Of a stretch of DNA of 64,000 bases, positions 11,973 through 25,061 are shown piece after piece. Position 1 is the first letter of the stretch, and each line of letters begins with the position of its first letter. The stretch is from Guyanagaster necrorhizus (lineage: Eukaryota; Basidiomycota; Agaricomycetes; Agaricales; Physalacriaceae). The notes under the pieces were generated by a model. It was not told the DNA's origin. It saw nothing but the letters and a program-made list of their open reading frames with translations, and did not search any database. The stretch covers positions 122,581 through 186,580 of the forward strand of contig NW_025064897.1 of assembly GCF_019112545.1 (NCBI RefSeq), read 5' to 3'. Made by a program: the position numbers and the translations under genes.

Positions 11973-13371
11973 GGTAATGGCTAAGTGACTAGGAGAGGCA
12001 AATGAGGAATGAACTCTCAAACACCAACATCTAACCACTTAATACACAATCACCAAATACAGTTGAGGTTGGTTGTTTTGAGTACAATAGAAGCACTCTT
12101 ACAGTCTTAAGTAAAATCAAAGAAACAGTTAATAAAGACAGTTATTCAACTCTATCTTGCTTTTAAAGATGCAATACTCATGAGAGTAGTTTATAGCAAT
12201 GTTTAAGTATAATTAAGACTTAGAATCAATGCAAAATTGCGCTCCAAATCAACTTAGAATATTCTGAAATCCAATGAACTCTAAAACCCAAATACTAAGT
12301 CTATCAAGCACTTAGACTTGACTAGCTGCACTCTTGGCTGGCTAGCAGTCCTCAAAACCAAAGAACTTGTATTCTGATGCTGAAACCCTTATAGTTTAGA
12401 ATCCAAATTAATCCAAAACCCAAAATGCAGTTATCATTCCAGTCCAATCCTCTCTAAATGATAAAGCAACTTAAATAAATCACTAAGTCAAAGCAGAACT
12501 CAAAATCCATTGTCTCAGGGACTAGCAACAGTGGGCTAAAAGGCCTGAATGTGGGGATGAGTCTCTTGCTTGCTATTTCCCCCCTATTCCCTTCTTTTAT
12601 ACATCAACAACAGGTATAGAATCTATAAATAAAGCATTCAAAATAATATTTCTCCTGTTTAAAGCAGAATCACACCATTATTCCAGAATAGTGGCACTCC
12701 TGGACTCCTCTAGGCTTGCCCAGATCCACCTGGCCACTGCATGGCTTTATTTTAAGCCTATAGTGCCTGTGAGTACCTAACTCCTTTCTGTCTATCCAGA
12801 GTTTTAATCCTCTGAGTTATTCTTAGTAGCTTGATTGATCAGGCCTGGCCAGGCCTGGTCAACTGGTCCTATTCACTCTATTCCTCTTAATTCTAAGTCT
12901 CTTAGGTCACCTGATACCTAGAAAATTTGGACTTAGGCATTTGAGTCAAAACTCAGAGTGCTAGCCACAGATCATTGGATCTCTCTTCTTACTGCTCCTG
13001 GATGATGCTATCTTTACTCAATACTCCACAACTGGCTATGGTATTATGCTCCTAGCTGTCTTAGAATATACTTGTCTTAGTGGCATGTAGAATTGGCCTC
13101 ATTTGAGGTACTATTTCTAAGTCCAACTTAGACTTAATATTTCTCAAGGTATAGTGCAGAACTTTTCTAAGTTCAAATCTGACTTAGGATTTTTATCCTT
13201 AGGCTATATTATTTTACAAAGTCTCTTTTGGACTTAGTATTGGTGACTAGCATGACTATCAGCTCAGAGCCTCAGCCATAGTTCTCTACTGGCTAATGAT
13301 CCTCAGTTACTAGTATATTCTAGTGTGTTATACAGAATTCACAAATTATAGGGCTGGACATGTACTCTGCA
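11973..13371. mobile_element. Unclassified 1.4-kb insertion (U)
   Basis: Begins TGGTAATGGCTAAGTGAC and ends ACATGTACTCTGCA. No long open reading frame, no terminal inverted repeat and no poly-A were seen. AT-rich with many CTAAGTC/GACTTAG motifs. It separates family-1 pol sequence from family-2 sequence, and its last 541 bp recur inverted at 7261-7801. It could be a long solo LTR (TG...CA ends) or a non-autonomous element. The class is not recognisable from sequence alone. Confidence 0.5.
12831..13371. repeat. Inverted repeat arm r (541 bp)
   Basis: Reverse complement of 7261-7801, forming the last part of insertion U. The two arms lie about 5 kb apart in opposite orientation and enclose the family-1 LTR, gag and pol start. 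Homology ends sharply at GCTTGATTGATCAGG on the inner side. Confidence 0.8.
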
Positions 13372-14459
13372 CTACTGATCACCTCATTTGTGGTAACACT
13401 CTTGTTGAATGAACAAGTGGTTTTCTTGATCTTGCAGTGAGCACAAGTCTATCCTCAACTAGTGCCTTTGGTTACTGATCATGCATAACACCATGTGCCA
13501 TCTTGATGACAGCACACATAACTTCCTGAAAACAAAAGCTAAATCAAACCATGCAAGAAAATCAAGACACTTACTTTCACCATCCAACAACTCTTTATCC
13601 TTCACTGGCCCTGCAACTTCTAACTTCACCTGCTTTTTGAGACTAGCAATCATCTCTGTCCCACTGCCATTCACTACACTCCTCAATCTGAACTTACATT
13701 TATAGCTCTTCTCTGCTGGACCTGCTGCCCTCCTCTTCCCCTCTCACACTCTCTTTCTTCTCTCTAAGATCTCCTTGGATTCTTCCAACTCATCATCTCT
13801 CTTGGTTCTCTTGTCCTGCTCATCATTGGACTCTGGAGACATACAGCCAGTCACCCTCTTGAAGTGAAAACCAGGGCCAGAACCAAACTATTCTGCCAGC
13901 ACTTGATGCAGCCAAAAATCAATGGCCTCCATGAGAGTCATTTGCAACTCATCCTCTATAACTATCCCCTCCTACCCTACCTTCAAGGTCTCAGCCCTTG
14001 CTGTAGCCTCTGTGGCCTCCCTCTCCTCAGCCTCCCTCTGAGCTACCTCTCTCAAAGCTTTCTCTGCCTCCTTCACTCACCTCTCTGCCATCTGCCAAAC
14101 CTCCTCTCTTTTCTTCTCCAACTCCTCTTGCTGCTTCTTTCTCTGTGCCTTCCAGACCACATGATCCACTCAGACCTTCTCTTCTCTCTCCTGCTCCCTT
14201 TTCTACTCTGAGTGGACTTCTATGGCCTCCACATACTCTTCCTCCATGGTTTGCTATTTCAGATAAAATAATTCTTTAGTCTCTTCAAAGCCATCAAAGG
14301 TGGGTTCCCTCACCAAAGGCTCAGGAGTGCATGAGCAATAATATATAGTGAGAGGCAATATAGTTGCAAAAGTTTAGGCAATAGTGGTAGTATCTGATCA
14401 AGTTGCAAAATTTCCCACAGCTATCAACAATCTTCCATGTGGCCCCACTGGCCATCAAG
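13372..14459 (-). pseudogene. Family-2 antisense gene, decayed copy
   Basis: On the minus strand this follows the antisense gene of element C: start region ATGGCCAGTGGG near 14456, coiled-coil region (14300-13900), basic/acidic middle with a VVNGSGTE block (about 13680), the intron position (GTAAGTGTCTTG near 13575) and part of the zinc-cluster motif (CAHCKIKKTTC near 13420). Cut at 13372 by insertion U. Many codons are now stops. Confidence 0.7.
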
Positions 14460-14486
14460 ATCTGCACTCTTGAGAGCAAGAACACT

Positions 14487-14499
14487 AATAGGGGGATAC
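14487..14499 (+). promoter_or_regulatory. Family-2 polypurine tract
   Basis: AATAGGGGGATAC immediately precedes the 3' LTR. The equivalent tract is present before every family-2 3' LTR in the window and would prime plus-strand DNA synthesis. Confidence 0.6.
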
Positions 14500-14989
14500 T
14501 ATTATGTGCATGCTGCCAGCCTCTATGTCATCTCAATCAATCATGGATTCAATTGCCAAAACCCACTGGACTCTAGCTGCTTCTTATTACCTATTAATTT
14601 CATTTTCACCATTATCATTTCACATCTGTATTTTACATTGTAATATCTAGACTTTGAACTCAGTAGTGAATATTGACATTGGAATCCAACTCAGAATTAG
14701 CTACTATTAGTATATAAAGCCATGTATAACCATTATAACTACTCAGTTCAAATATCAACTTGGATAGCCATCTACACTTTGTACTCACTTCAACTCCTCT
14801 CTATCTCATCTGTCAGATTCTGCTCTAAAGAATACTCCTCTTTGCTTCTCCAATGGAACTCCACTCCATCTATCTAAACCCTTAAGCCCTGACTCAAAGG
14901 TGATGTTGCCAATAGCTTTGTTGATGCCCATGCATTCTACCAGTCTCTATGTGTGCATTCAAACCCACTCAATTGGCATATTCCTAACA
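14500..14989 (+). repeat. Family-2 3' LTR (490 bp)
   Basis: Starts TATTATGTGCATGC (TG mutated to TA) and ends TTCCTAACA, with the central AGTATATAAAGCCATGTA box. On the right it abuts the last codons of a family-1 pol, so this element had inserted near the end of that pol. Confidence 0.85.
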
Positions 14990-15052
14990 GTCAACAAGAA
15001 AAGGATAAATGCCATAGACATCATATGTGACTATAAATTATCTCTAAATTAA
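14990..15052 (+). pseudogene. Family-1 Pol, last 20 codons
   Basis: Reads VNKKRINAIDIICDYKLSLN then TAA, which matches the chromodomain C-terminus ending LSLN of elements A and B. The body of this pol lay to the left of the family-2 insertion and is not in place here. Confidence 0.7.
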
Positions 15053-15085
15053 GCTATTGGAATGATGGTCTTAAAGAGGAGGTAA

Positions 15086-15545
15086 TATTATAATTTTTCT
15101 ATCTTTTCCTTATATTAATCCCTATTTATGCTTAATCAGAGCACTTAAACCAGTGCTTAAAACTGTGGGATAGGCTTAGTCAGCACAACAAGCCTAGTGG
15201 GTCATTGTCTTTCAATGCAACAGCAATGCTTGATAATGCACAATGAACTTTTTGTAGATAGTAACAATGTCCAAGGATAAAGGACATTGCAATAGACAAT
15301 GACACAATAAATAGTCATATTTATAACCAAAATCTCTATAGTATATAAGTAGGACAGCTCTTGCTAGTAAAACCCCAGCTTTAAGCTAAAGTTTATTCCA
15401 CCTCATTCTACTCTCAAGCTATCTCTAAAGGCCTTGAAGCACTTGGTCAACAGAACACAATAAGTGAACTCTAGCACAAAGGTTCAAATACAAAACCATG
15501 CTAGTTTATCACATGCTTCTGATCATATGTGACTTGAGTCTAACA
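15086..15545 (+). repeat. Family-1 3' LTR (460 bp)
   Basis: Preceded by the purine-rich TTAAAGAGGAGGTAA. It starts TATTATAATTTTTC, carries TTATGCTTAATCAGAG, ATATAAGTAG and TTTATCACATGC, and ends TTGAGTCTAACA. It closes the element represented by the pol tail at 14990-15052. The sequence to the right (element F) is unrelated. Confidence 0.8.
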
Positions 15546-15730
15546 ATCCTCTTAACTCTACACTCTTTGTTGCCTTCTAGGATCCCAAAGTCTGATCAAT
15601 CAAGGATAATCCAAATCCTGATGAAGCATCAACTAACAACCCCAAAAAATCACTTTGCTCTCAATAAAGAATGTCTTGTTACAACCTTTGCAGTCAGTGA
15701 AGTTACACTACTGTCTCAGAGACACCTGAG

Positions 15731-18012
15731 ATGAACAGTCCTCTTTCAGAAGTACCAGGTGAATACTATTCATTTGAATCAAAGGCTGATTTATCAGTAG
15801 TCCAAAATAGCACTGTGAGTGCTCTGAAAAGCATTCTCCTACTGGCTGCAAGTTGTGAGCCAGCTATTGGAGACACAGAGCTGAGACATTCCAACTCCTC
15901 CTGTGCAACAGATGAGGATGAAAATTTCTCTGACCTCTCAGAAGAACCAGAGGAGATCAGAACCTCAAGAGATGAATCATCTCATCAGGATGTAATTAGT
16001 GAATTTAATGATGATTCTGATATTTCCAAATATTCTAGTACACCTGATAAGTCCACACAACTGTCAGATGGTAAGAAAACTCCTGTGGCCCCATGAGTTA
16101 GAGGGCTGCATCACACTCAGAGCTTGGATGATCTGATTATCTATAGTGTTCAATTTGCTAAACAACCAATCAAGAAGAGGCTTACCTGAGAACAGATATG
16201 GATAATCCAAGAGGCAGAATAGAACCTGACATGTGAACAACATGAGATCCTATGGAAATACAGGGATAGCATATCTAAAGACAAAAGTCAGGAACTATCC
16301 AGAAACTATGAGTCTCAAGCAGGTCTGAGTGCTGCAGTGTCAAAAGAAAAATTTGCTGATTGTCATCAAGAGATTGGAAATGCCAAATTAGACTCTAAAG
16401 CTCAATGGGAAGCACTGGAAACCTGAAATCAGATTCAAGCTATCAATGACAATGCAAATAACCAATTGGAAACTTATCTGGATGAATTCCAACTGATCAA
16501 GCAGAAATCTTATAAGAAACAAGAAATAATCAGTCAACTCAAACATAAAAAGAGGAATCACAACTGCTTTGAGGTACTTGATGTTGAAGAAACCTCAGAT
16601 GAATCTGAAGATGATCATGAGCTCTCTGAGATGACTAAAAAGACTAAGAGGTTCTTGAGTTCAAAAGATAAGGTGAAAAACAAAGGCTTCAAAGTCTATG
16701 AAATTGAATCACAGACTATAACCACTGACAGATATATTAGAGGCATTCTTCATGGCCAGTCCTTGCAATCCTCTGTCAGCAGACAGGGAAGCAGATTTGG
16801 TTTAGCATGTCCAGCTGATCGATTGCCTTCTGACAGCTTTTTAGCAGATGTCTTGAATCCAAGAGGCAAGAAGGCAGAAAAGTGCAAGGCCAAACACTGA
16901 GCAAGCATCTCTAGTTCTGAATCCTCAGAGTCTCTCTTAACTGATGAGTTGAAGTCTGATTCTGACAGTGACTACTCAGAGTCCTCAGATCCAGATTCCT
17001 CCAGCTTGAGTAGTGATCCATCTGAGGAATCTTCTAGCTCCAACAAGAGATCAGACTATAGTCAGTATAAGCAAAAATACAGATATCATAAGTATAGCCA
17101 AAAGAGACATAAACATCACCCAAAATAACTTATACAACTAATACCCTTTATGCCATATGATGGCACTGCTGATGGAGAGAAATTCCACAGATTTACAATA
17201 GAATTAACTCAATTCTGTAAAGAAAGACAGATTCTAGCAGATGAACAGGTATTTCTCACATCATAATACCTAAAGAAAAAAGCATTATTCTTTTTCATCC
17301 AGAAGGTATCCAAGAACCATGCAAATTGAACCTTATTAAAATTTCTATATGGCATTTTCAACTCATTTTTCCTCTTAAATTATCATAGTCAGCAGTGAGA
17401 TAAGATCAAAAAGTGCTATCAAAATAAACACACTGTATCTGAGTATATGTATGAGTTGGAGACCTTGTATAGCCTAGTAGGAGTTACTAGCAAGTGAGAA
17501 CATGTGATCAAGCTGTGAGATAGACTCTGCAAGGACATGCAGTGTGAACTTCATCAAGCTGAGCTCAACAAGGAGATACACAGCTGGTATCACATTGTTA
17601 AAAAAGCAGAACTTATCAAAATAGCTGATCTTGAAGCTGCCTCTTGAAGTACTAGAGAAAGGAAGTCAGAAGAGACTGGTAACAGCAATAGTGATAACTC
17701 CAGCCATCAGAGTTCTAACTCTGGGAGATCAAAACCTGGACATCACAACTGAAAGGGATACTCTCACAAGAAGAATGGACCTTGTAAAGAGAAACCAATC
17801 TTGCCAAGGTAATCACCAAAATATCTCTCAACATCATCAAGAGGCCAGAATTATCAAAACCAAGAAAATAACAGTCTGAAAAAGCCATCAACATCATTTT
17901 TTAGCCAAACTGAGTTATCAAAGGCTAGAAAAGCTAAGTTGGTAGTAGCCAACAAATGCTTTAACTGCAAAGAGGAAGGTCACATAATAATACAATCAAG
18001 GCAAATAGAAAG
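15731..18012 (+). pseudogene. Element F: Gag-like polyprotein of a third retroelement
   Basis: Successive frames read as one decayed protein. An acidic N-terminus (15731-16096) is followed by a charged coiled-coil-like stretch (16200-16560), a Ser/Asp-rich linker (16910-17050), and a retrotransposon capsid-like region near 17150-17600 containing PYDGTADGEKFHRF and YELETLYSLVG. Last comes a zinc-knuckle remnant CFNCKEEGH at about 17955 whose fourth ligand is lost. The family differs from families 1 and 2. Identification as Gag is an inference from motif order. CpG is almost absent, so it is old. 15546-15730 holds only weak coding traces. Confidence 0.6.
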
Positions 18013-19166
18013 TCAGAACCTTCAGGCTTCTCTGTGCATGGTATGCATTATGATCTGAGAAAAGAAGATCTAAATAACTTGGCTGAAACAACAGAGAGAG
18101 CAGATCATCTTACCTTCAGAATGATGACTTGGCAAGAGGATCTATATGGGGCTGAGGATGATCCAGATCTTCCAGATCTGAAATTGGTGTCTGAATCAGA
18201 GATCTACTCAGATAAGAAATCTAAGAGTGATGATAGCAAATGGAAATCTCAGGCTGTAGCAGAGATGTGTCAATCAGGGTCAGATAAAGATAATTTAGTC
18301 TCAGCTGACAATGAACCTTCTTCTGATGAGTTTCAGACTATGTCAGAGATCTTGCTTGAAGCTATTAAAGACAAATACATGCAGAAAAATATGGGTCATA
18401 TCTGGACTGATGAGAACACATATACTATAGACTAGAGAGGTGAACCCATATTCTGCTGAGTAGATAATATCAAAGAGGTGTTTGAATATCCTAATACAGA
18501 CTTCTTAGAGTTTGTTATAAGGCTAGCAAACTCCTTGGTATAAGAAAGATGTATCTGCTCTTGCAAGTTCTTTTATAATTGCAAGAGAAAAATCCAGCTG
18601 TTTAGAGCAGATCCAATAGAATCTGTCTGAGACAATGGCTCATTGATAGAACAAACTCTAGTGTTCATCTTGAGGGCAGATGGGCAGGACATGAGTGGGA
18701 TGTAAAAGGGATAAGAGAGAGATTCAAGGATTGCTCTAAACTGTCTGCTTGTGCAATACCAGGCTTAAAGGCTACTGGATATGCTTATAGCTTCTGCTTG
18801 TAGGAGACTAGCAGAATCTTATTCCTTAGCTTTGTACTATAAAATTTAGTCTCTTTCTATCTACAAGATTATTCTTTAAATACTGAGAGCCCAAAAGTCT
18901 GTTCTCTTATCTGTTGTGGCTCCTATGAGTGCTCAGACCACTTCTTTTTGGTTCTATCTGACTCATACCAGGGTGGCACCACCAATCCACTCTACAGATC
19001 TGCTATCCATGATTGAATCAGCTACACCTTCTATATCTAATGCCTTCTCAAATAGCTTTATAAGGCCATCTGTGTCCAATCCATCTGTGCATATACTCTA
19101 GCTGATAAGCATCTGCTTCTAAATGCAGATATAGCATTAAGTGTTCTATATCAGACACAAAGAGAG
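18013..19166 (+). pseudogene. Element F, region after the knuckle (unidentified)
   Basis: Contains an acidic open stretch at 18034-18435 and further stop-broken reading frames with no motif I recognise. The last frame before 19166 (ending ALSVLYQTQRE) continues without shift at 54239 once the 35-kb insertion and one 5-bp duplication are removed. That ties this region to 54234-54440. Function unknown. Confidence 0.5.
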
Positions 19167-19638
19167 TGTTATGACTTTTCCTATTTTTTCATCTTTTATT
19201 CAAGGGATTAACCCCTATTTTTGCTTAGTCAGAGTGTTTAGACCAGTGCTTAGGACCATGAGACCAGGGCTTAGTCATCACAACATGCCCAGTCAGTCAT
19301 TGTCCTTTGACACAATAGTAACTGCTCAATAACAGACAATACTCTTTTGTAGGTAGCTTAATGACATTGGACAAAATGCTCTATAATGTCAGGATGCACA
19401 ATTAGGTAGTTATATCTATAGAATGGATGATGACTAGTATATAAGTAGCATAGCTCTTGCTGTAGTACTCCAGCTTTAAGCTAAAGTTTATTCTTCACTA
19501 TCTTATTTTGAGCCAGTTGCAAGACCTTGCAATATATGGACAAACAAGATACATATAGTAAACTCTGACATGACTGCCCAAACATGAAGCAGCATCAGTT
19601 TATCATGTGTTTTCATCATATGTTATTTAGGCTTAACA
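19167..19638 (+). repeat. Family-1 5' LTR of element A (472 bp)
   Basis: Starts TGTTATGACTTTTCC, has TTTTGCTTAGTCAGAG, AGTATATAAGTAG and TTTATCATGTG, and ends TTAGGCTTAACA. It is followed by the conserved ATTAGCTTGAAGCTT leader. Compared by eye, it is much more diverged from the 3' LTR of A, with indels, than the LTR pair of element B. Confidence 0.85.
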
Positions 19639-19694
19639 ATTAGCTTGAAGCTTTTAGCTTCCCTTTCTTAAGTCCAATTATGCTAAGAAACTGA

Positions 19695-22600
19695 ATGCCC
19701 CCTGCCATCAACTCTTCAGATTCTAACTTTACTCACAAGTTCTTTGAACTCCTTGCTTCTATCATTGGAACATTGATGGGATTATTGGTGATCATACAGC
19801 TGTGCTATAGACACTAATCAATCATCATCTGGGCCATCCATCACTACTAAGAATTTTAGCATATACAATATATTCTGTGAAATGTCACCCTCAACCTCCC
19901 CCTCTATAATATCTCTCTCTCTGCCAGGCAGTTCTTTCAGTCTCCAGAAGGAACCATATCTGAAACCAACCCTAGGGATATGCCTTCAGAGTGTCTTTGG
20001 GAAGAAGAAGAACATCAATACCTGCTAAAACTCCTGATGGCTGTCATTTGAAACAATAACAACCTTTAGGCTACAGAGTTTCAAAGACCAAGGCCTGACA
20101 TGCTAATCCTATGAGTGGAGCACATGAACATCATCAGCCATATCCCTATAATGAGGGCTACCCTCTCAACTGCACCCTCTGAGCCTGGTATTAGATGCTG
20201 TGCCAGAGACTCTCTTGATGCCTCTGAGATGGCTCAAGGGAATGAAAGTCCCTCTGCTAACAGCAATCACAGATCCTTATATGCAATGCCTACAGGAAGT
20301 GGGAAGAGTATTTCCACTGAGTTATATATCAGAAACCAAAGTACTGACAGTGAGAGGAACAGAATGGAGATCATCAGAACTGATAACTCATTCTATGCCT
20401 ATGACTACAAGGCAGAAGAGCAATACTGGCAGGAGGCTGCTAGAGAAGCAGACCAACTAGAGCAGTGCCAGAGATGCCACAAGGCTCACTGAGCAAGAAG
20501 CATATCAGGCTCATCAAGTCCAGTACAACTGACTGACTCAGTTGACTCAGTTCTCCCCACAGAGAATGAAGTTCAATGTACTGACTCCTTTGCTGAGTAC
20601 ATCCAGGAGCAGGCACAAGTCGAGTATGAGACAGCCTGGGAGGACATCCTCTTTGAACAGTACCTCTAAGCTCAAGACAGAGTGGATTGGAGGAGAGGCT
20701 CAGAGAGCTTTGAAACCTCTACCATTGATCATACTCTTATTGATTCCCCTTCTCTGTTCCAAGAGTCCAGCACTCCTGCTATATCTGAGTCTGACCTATA
20801 GGCAGTATCCCCCAAGGGTATCATCCACATGAATGATGTCCACTAATGAGTATCACTCAACCTCAATGATAACTGCCTGCTATCATATAGGACTAATTTT
20901 ATCACCAAGACCAACAATATTTCAGACAGAGACAGAGAGCTTCCCAGTCACAGTGGAGACCTCAGAGGTGATGAGGAGCACATTGACCCTACTGGAGATT
21001 TCAAGCAGATCTTGGACAGATGCATCATGTCTCTCTTTCTCTGACCCCACTTCTACAGAAACTTCCACCAATATTGCAGAGCAGTGGTGATGGAAGCAGC
21101 ACAAATTGAAGTCCTTGAGGAGCAATGATGAAGATGACAGTCTCCTTCTTGCTCCAAACCAGACAATGCTAGATCCAGCACCCAGAAGCAACCAGGTTGA
21201 TCTGAAAATCTATGACCTGCTTGACAACAATTCTCTCATTGAGAGAAACAAGAAAGAGGATCCCCTCTCTGAATGGGAGAGCATATTCATGAAGCATCTG
21301 ACAGAAGAAGAACTAGCAAGAAAGGCACAGGAGGAGTGCCAGAAAGAGTTCTTATGGCTGTATCAAGAAGGAGCAGCCATGCTATGGAAGGACAACACCT
21401 GATTGGTGTTGCCTATAGGCTTAAGGTATACCACCACTGACTGAGTTGAGCATGCAGACATCATTCAATATACAGCCATAGAGCAGGTCATTCTGATTTA
21501 TAATAAAAAATATTTAGGACAACAATTAGTGCTGTTACCAGCATACAAGTCAAGGTTCAACATTGAGCCTATGCTATGGATGCCAAGCATGGCACCAAGT
21601 CAAGCCATCTACATAGCATCCTCAATCTAAACTGAGTCCTCTCAGTATATGTTTGCCACCTCCACTATCCACAGCATGGCATCTCAGCTTATGCAAAGCT
21701 GACCTTGGCTTCGAGACCTGTATTAGAATTTGTGAGCCCAACCTATGCACCAACCCTTTGCTGGCCAACTGCCATCAGATGAAGCCAAGGAAAGTGAGAG
21801 TGAAAAGGCCCCAGAAGCACTCTCACTGAAGGCTGATGACTCCAAGGCTATAGAACTCAGATTCACCATTCAGAATGGGCATATAGTGTGCAAGAAGGCA
21901 CTATCACTAGAGAGTTCTATCACTGATGATGGCTCCCTCTACTCATTTCTGAGACTCTCAACATCTTCAAATGTCTCATCTTTTGATGGGATCCTGAATC
22001 TGATGATGACACTCACAGCCAATGCTACTATTCTCAACTGCAAGCTGATTCTCATATATGAGCCCTGCTCCTTCAAGAGGGCATCTGAGGATATTGATTG
22101 ATTCCTCACCAACTGCAACTAATACTTCCAGGTCTTCACCTCATACTTCATGCTCAATATATATAAAGTAACATTTGCCATGACTCATATGAAAGACAAG
22201 GCAAAAATATGGTGGGTATTATTGGCCCTCATGTTTTAGTTTACAACACAGCAGTACCATTGAATGCTCTCATGGCTGGTGTTGAAACAGATGATCATCA
22301 ACAAGTTTATAGACCTGGCAATACAAGAAGTGCACAAACAAAAGATGAAGAAGTATGAGATGGCTGACAAACCAGCCACTAAGTACTTCAATGAGCTAGA
22401 GTGACTTGAGAAGCTTGCTGGAGTCTGAGATGACATTGCAGACATGAGCCATATAGTCAAGTATATGAAGATAGGAGCACCACCCTCCTATCTAAAGATC
22501 ATCTCAGATCTCAGCCAAAATATTCCAAAGGAATACAATGCATAGAAGGAACACATCATCATGATGTACAGGGAATGACAGCAGCAGAAGGCTGAACAGA

Positions 22601-22959
22601 TTACTCTGTCCACTAATGGACAGAAGCATCAGGAACAAGGGGCCAAGTCCAGCCTCTCCAGTATGACCATGTCTGCCAAGCCTGGTGGCTTGATCCCAAC
22701 TTTCTCCTATAGCAAGAAGAAAACCAGTATAGGCATGACATTTATCAGAATGGATAAGCCAATGGATATAGATCAGCTCAAGAAGAAGGGCAAATGCTTT
22801 AATTGTAGCTAGAAAGGCCACATAGCATGAGACTGCCTGCAAAAGAAAAATAAGCACACTCAAGAAGACTTATGGGTGCTGATTGCTGAGTTACAGAAAG
22901 AAGAAGACCTCAGACCAGAAATGAAGATCAAGGAGGTAAAAGGTCAGGCCAAGCAGTGA
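19695..22959 (+). pseudogene. Family-1 Gag of A1, decayed
   Basis: Begins MPPAINSSDSNFTHKFFELL followed by the hydrophobic SIIGTLMGLLVIIQLC segment. The proline/acidic middle survives in pieces (20115-20492, 21106-21402, 21745-22101). The capsid-like domain lies near 22150-22560 (KVTFAMTHMKDKAKIWW). The knuckle near 22797 reads CFNCS*KGHIA with a stop in it. It ends CAG-TGA at 22957-22959, where the Pol frame overlaps. Stops throughout. Length and layout equal the Gag of element B. Confidence 0.75.
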
Positions 22960-25061
22960 GTGATTCTGCTGACTTAGCCAGAATAAAGAGTGGTGTGTCA
23001 CAAGCAGATGCTGGATAGACTGATTCTGTCTCTATAGTAACACCTATGTTTAAATTATGCATGCATTCAAACATACCTGATATTACCACTTAACAACTGG
23101 AATCACCTAAGGAGAAAACTCAAATGCCTACAGGCTGAACAGGGGCAGAGAGCCCCACTGGCTGGCTCAAACTATTCAATACTGAATGAACTTGGTGGGC
23201 CATCAAGGATGTGAAGGATGAAGCTGCAGCAAAAGCCATGCTCCAGAACTGGATTCACAGAATCTGAGCTAAAGAAGTAGTGGATAAAGTGATAGAAGGA
23301 ATAAAGAAGACCAAACACTGCCAAGCCCTAGAATGGCTTGACAAACTTCAGAAACCACAAAAGTTCATCTGATGGTCCAAGACTCCAAGATGAGACCTAT
23401 TAGCTAAAGCCCAGATCAAGACACTTATGTCTTGAAGCATCTATGCTGTGACTGCTCTAATCAACAGTGGCTGCACAGGTAGCTTGATTAATCATGCTTT
23501 TGTCACTAAGCATAATCTCTCAACTTGGGCTACAGTGGCCTTGATACCAGTCTATAACATGGACAGCACTAAGAACCAAGCTGGTTCAATCACTAAGTTT
23601 ATTGAGCTTAGGCTTATAATTAGCAATCACTCTGAAAGAATCAACTTAGCTATTACTGACCTAGAAACCAAGGAGGTCTTTCTTAGTCACAACTGGCTGA
23701 TCTGCCATAATCTGCTTATCAATTGGAAAACTGATTGCATCATCTTTACAAGGCACTATTGCCCAAAGATTCCATTTGAATTACTCAACAAGGATCTGGA
23801 GAATCAATGGGATAAAGAGATGGAGGATGGCAAAATAATTCTTGCTATAGACCTGCAGAAAGTCATACACATCTATATCATACATCATGCCAATAACTTG
23901 GCTGTGAAGGCCAATGCAGAGAAGGAAGAAAGAATGTTTGAAGAAATAGTGCCTGAATGGGCACAAGACTATTAGGACTTGTTTGACAAAGAAAGCTTTG
24001 ATGAACTATCTGATCTGAAATCTTAAGATCATGCCATCAAGCTGATCTCCAATGCTAATGCTAACTTAAATTACAAGATATATCCACTTAGCAACAACAA
24101 TCAACAAGAACTCAACCAGTTCCTGGAAGAAAACCTCTCCAGTGGACAAATTTAGCTATCAAAGTCTCTGATGACCTCTTCTTTCTTCTTTGTCAAGAAG
24201 AAGAATGGTAAACTCTGACCAGTATAAGATTATTGAAAGCTTAATGAAATGATGATTAAAAATTATTATCTGCTTCTGTTAATCTCTGAGTTAATAGACA
24301 AGCTCTGAGGCATCTGATACTACACTAAATTGGACATCCAATAGGGCTACAACAATATACAGATCAAAGAGGGTGATGAATAGAAGGCCACCTTCTGCAC
24401 TAACCAGAGACTGTTTGAGCTCATAGTCATGTTCTTCAGTCTTACCAACTCACCAGCAACATTCCAATGGATGATGAACAACATATTCAAGGACCTTATC
24501 ACCACTGGAAAGGTCACAATTTATTTGGATAATATCCTCATTATGTCCAAAACCAAGAAGGAGCACCACCGGCTAGTATGACAAGTACTAGCTCTCATAA
24601 AGAAACATCAACTGTTTCTCAAGGCTGAGAAACGTAAATTCAAGATACTCAAAACTGAGTATCTCAGAGTCATTATCAGTGAAGAAAGCATCAGAATGGA
24701 TCCTGTCAAAGTGGCAGGAGTCACAGAATGGCTAGAACCAATGAAGAAGAAGAAACTTCAAGCATTCCTTGGCTTTACCAACTTCTACCACTGATTCATC
24801 TATGACTACAGCAAGATAGTCCACTCAATAACATAACTGACCAGCAATACTCCATGGATGTGAGGCCTATCCCAACAATCAGTATTCAACAACCTTAAAC
24901 ACTAGCTATCAGAGGATGTAATCCTTGCCATCCTGATGCAAGACAGAAAATTCCACATCAAAGCTGACTCAAGCAAGAGTGCTATAGACACCATCCTCTC
25001 TCAAGAATAGGACAGTTGATAGTATCCAGTTGTGTTCCTATCCAAAGCACTAACAGTGCAA
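22960..25061 (+). pseudogene. Family-1 Pol of A1, truncated in RNase H
   Basis: Protease core at 23448-23520 reads TALINSGCTGSLIN (catalytic Asp changed to Asn). RT follows (about 24030-24620) with palm motif YLDN at 24522-24533, then the start of RNase H ending at SKALTV. At about 25061 the sequence switches, with no LTR or linker, into the middle of a second Gag. Integrase and chromodomain are absent from this unit. Confidence 0.8.

Noticed and set aside
7261..13371. DNA transposon with 541-bp terminal inverted repeats
   Set aside because: The enclosed sequence is an ordinary family-1 LTR-gag segment with no transposase, the arms have different neighbours that fit a broken retroelement, and no target duplication flanks the pair.
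13864..14211. 115-residue Leu/Pro-rich plus-strand frame
   Set aside because: Complement of the coiled-coil region of the antisense gene in a family-2 fragment.
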